A stretch of 64,000 nucleotides of DNA from assembly GCA_033032175.1 (NCBI GenBank), contig CM065307.1, positions 4,402,001-4,466,000 on the forward strand, written 5' to 3'. Position numbers and translations under genes: made by a program. Origin of the DNA: Saturnia japonica (lineage: Eukaryota; Arthropoda; Insecta; Lepidoptera; Saturniidae). The first letter of the stretch is position 1, and every line of letters starts with the position of its first letter. The notes under the pieces are model-generated. The model saw only the letters and a program-made list of their open reading frames with translations. It ran no database searches and had not been told where the DNA came from. Shown piece after piece: positions 61,681 to 64,000 of this stretch.

Positions 61681-61820
61681 TGGTCATTATTTGATTTTGT
61701 TGTATCACTTACTTCTAAGATTTTCGTGTTTGACTCCGTTTAATTATATTTTCTGTAAGCAATCTCATAGAGGATTAATTAACTTTTAACTACAGCTTTA
61801 ACTGTTGTAACTTTACAATA

Positions 61821-62363
61821 TTCTCTTTTTTACGGTTTCGTAGATCCAAAGGAAAAAGGACCCCTTATAGAATCACTTTGTTGTCCGTCTGTCTGTCTGT
61901 CTAGACCCTTTTTCTCGGGATTGCGTGGAGGTATTAAGTTTAAAATGAATATCAAATACTCAGGTTTTCAATGCCTTGGAGCTGTGAAACAAACAAACTT
62001 CTAAGTTTACACAATCAAAAGATACGACTGTTTATGTCGCATATTTTGACAATTGCGAAGAGAATAAAAGTTTATAGAATACACATTTATTCATGAAATT
62101 TGGTAAGAAGCAATATTTTATAGCACAAGTAAAGGAAAAATCTTATCTACATAACTTATTTGCAGTTGGTATACTGACCGCGGAATATGTCGATATATGG
62201 GAACAACAGTTTTCCAACGGCAAAGTTAAGTTTCTCCTTCACAATAGTTTATATTTTAGTTAGAACTTTTCGGTGCTTTCTTCAGTAATATTACCCAATT
62301 ATTCTGGCGAATGTCACTGTATAATTATGAAACCGTCCGTGCACGAGTACGACTCACACTTGG
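61821..62363 (+). repeat. Probable insect dispersed repeat (single copy here)
   Basis: Has GTCCGTCTGTCTGTCTGTCT, ATCAAATACTCAGG and a terminal CCGTGCACGAGTACGACTCA, a layout I recall from many insect transposon copies. No second copy in this window, so class and ends are open. Confidence 0.35.
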
Positions 62364-62648
62364 CCTTTTTTTATTAAATTATTTGTAATTTCTTAACTAT
62401 TTTAGTTTGTGTCTTATATTTTGAAATTACCTATGATATAATAGTTACTCTTTTTTAATTCTATAGCATTTTTAAAATTATACTCCTTGTGACGCGATTA
62501 GTAGAGAGTAAAATTGAGACATGCGCGCGCATCATGTGACGGAAGTACGTCGTGTTAAGTTAGCCTCCAATGATAAAATGTGAATTTATTTCACATAAAT
62601 TTAATATTCTGTAATAATAATTTGACGTTGTATAAATAAATGTAACAT

Positions 62649-62877
62649 ACTATCACGCCTGTATCCTCAAAGAGTTTGGCAGAGGTGGTTAGTTCGCCGG
62701 GTATGTTTTTAGGTCTCATATCATTATATGCCTATTGCCATTAATCAGGCACAAAGCCAGACTCCGAGCTGCTACTGAGAATGTCATAGAAAACCCCAAT
62801 AATAGTTTGCTTGACCTGGTAATCGAACCTCGAGCATTGAAGTCGCGCTTCCGACCACTAGGTTAACGAGGCAGTTA
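62649..62877 (-). mobile_element. tRNA-derived SINE, family 2
   Basis: Nearly full-length on the minus strand: head CACTAGG-type and GCGCGACTTCAATGCTCGAG with a B-box GGTTCGATTACCAGG. The body and 3' end match 36170-36428. Confidence 0.75.
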
Positions 62878-63059
62878 AGTAAACATTGTCGAATTCGATT
62901 AGGCAATTAAAATAAAATAAAATTAATTAATTAATTGTCATCATGTTGGCGCATGAGATAAATTATTTGGTGTAATTTTTTTGTAACGCCTAACAAAGAA
63001 GTATACCTAACTATTTTTGTTGTAAAATTTTGTTTTCGAAGAATCGACGCATTCTTGCT

Positions 63060-63290
63060 AATATCTTACATTATTTTAACATTGTTTTTTACAACTTTGT
63101 GTAAAACGTATCGATATTCTTATGAGGAATAAATTAATTTTTAAATTATAATATAGCCTATGGTACTTGCTGATACTGTGGCTTTATATTGGTGAAAGAA
63201 TTTTTAAAAATTCGTCCAGTAGTTTTTTAGTTTATCAATTATAAACAATTTAAAAAAAATCAAACCTTCTCTTTGTAATATTGGTATAGT
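63060..63290 (-). mobile_element. Helitron-like element, truncated relative of 57998-58252
   Basis: Minus strand reads ACTATACCAATATTACAAAG ... TTTATTCCTCATAAGAATAT. The 3' terminus is missing. Confidence 0.5.
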
Positions 63291-63297
63291 TAAGTTA

Positions 63298-63628
63298 TCT
63301 ACAATAATATTATAAAGAACAAGAACTTGTTATTTTTTTCTTTGCTTGAACACGATAATCTCTGAAACGACTCATCAGATTAGAAAAAGTATGTTTTCTT
63401 ATCATAGCTCATTGCCTGAGAAAAGTTATAGGAGCGGTGAAAAAACCATGAACATCAAGTAAGATTGCCTGATAACCTGTTAGATAACAAATTGTAGGCT
63501 AGTGTACAAAGAGTGAGAGGAACAAACGTGTGGCAACGATTGTCCACGGGTGACTACAATTTGGCGGTGGTGCGGTGGAGATTTGATCGAATAATTTTTA
63601 AACGGGTGAAACTGTAGCACAAGGTTAG
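63298..63628 (+). mobile_element. Helitron-like element, subfamily C relative
   Basis: Starts TCTACAATAATATTATAAAG after A and ends AACTGTAGCACAAGGTTAG before T. It lies back to back with the inverted copy at 63060-63290. Confidence 0.5.
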
Positions 63629-64000
63629 TGAAATATATATCTGCAAGTAGATGGTACTAAATATTAACTAGGACGCTCCCAAACTAAATTCAAGGCATTA
63701 GAAAACATCTGTTATCCTTTGTTAATAAATCCAAAGAGAAGAGTACGAAAGATAAATAATTACCATCTCCTCGAACTTAATTGAAAGTCTGAAGGAAGCT
63801 TTCATTTCCCTTGTCTCGAGGAGGAACACTACAAGCGGGTTTGCATAGCCCCTGCCTTTATCTTTTAGTAAACTTCTTGTTTCATTTTTATATTGTTGAA
63901 ACTGTTCTAGTCTTGTTACTGCAGTTGGGTTTTATTTTAGTACACTTTAAGTACAAAATATTTTTTTTTTCATAAAAAATGAATCCTTAATTAATGTTTT

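Overview
The window looks like AT-rich insect nuclear DNA, most probably from a moth or butterfly (Lepidoptera). It has long stretches without coding potential, GT/AG splice signals, a mariner element, tRNA-derived SINEs, degraded non-LTR retrotransposon tails, and many short non-autonomous elements with the TC...CTAG ends typical of lepidopteran Helitrons. The order is an inference from repeat style; no species-diagnostic gene is present.

Only one host coding exon can be supported. It is on the minus strand (21696..22014) and is the first coding exon of a D2-like dopamine receptor (Dop2R type): a short glycosylated ectodomain, TM1, the first intracellular loop and TM2, ending at a clean GT donor. 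A 104-base 5' leader with two tiny upstream ORFs precedes it, bounded by a good AG acceptor. No later receptor exon was seen at 1..21690 and no other host exon at 22120..64000, so most of the window is probably intron (or upstream gene territory) of this receptor gene.

Layout. 1-21.7 kb: repeat-rich intron with three inverted-repeat elements (2.25, 6.10 and 9.99 kb), a decayed Tc1/mariner-type transposase (11.2-11.7 kb), a 139-bp GA microsatellite (13.8 kb), SINEs, LINE tails and Helitron-like copies. 21.7-22.1 kb: the receptor exon. 22.5-23.2 kb: a composite Helitron-like insertion. 24.0-25.3 kb: a full-length but inactivated mariner. 25.6-26.15 kb: a GC-richer retroposon. 28.3 kb: a jockey-like reverse transcriptase end split by another repeat. 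30.1-32.96 kb: an array of about 23 units of 125 bp with block-duplicated, satellite-like higher-order structure. 33-47 kb: sparse intron with SINE, LINE and Helitron remnants. 47.4-48.2 kb: paired repeats shared with 25.6 and 58.5 kb. 49-64 kb: more Helitron, SINE and family-A copies, and a 1.46-kb terminal-inverted-repeat element at 58.85-60.30 kb sitting inside a LINE tail.

The genes do not form a pathway. The biology is that of a very long neuronal-gene intron colonised by several layers of transposons. The items most worth following are the 125-bp array and its apparent origin from a dispersed repeat, the 1.46-kb inverted-repeat element with its visible empty-site sequence, and the small poly(A) retroposon family with target-site duplications.
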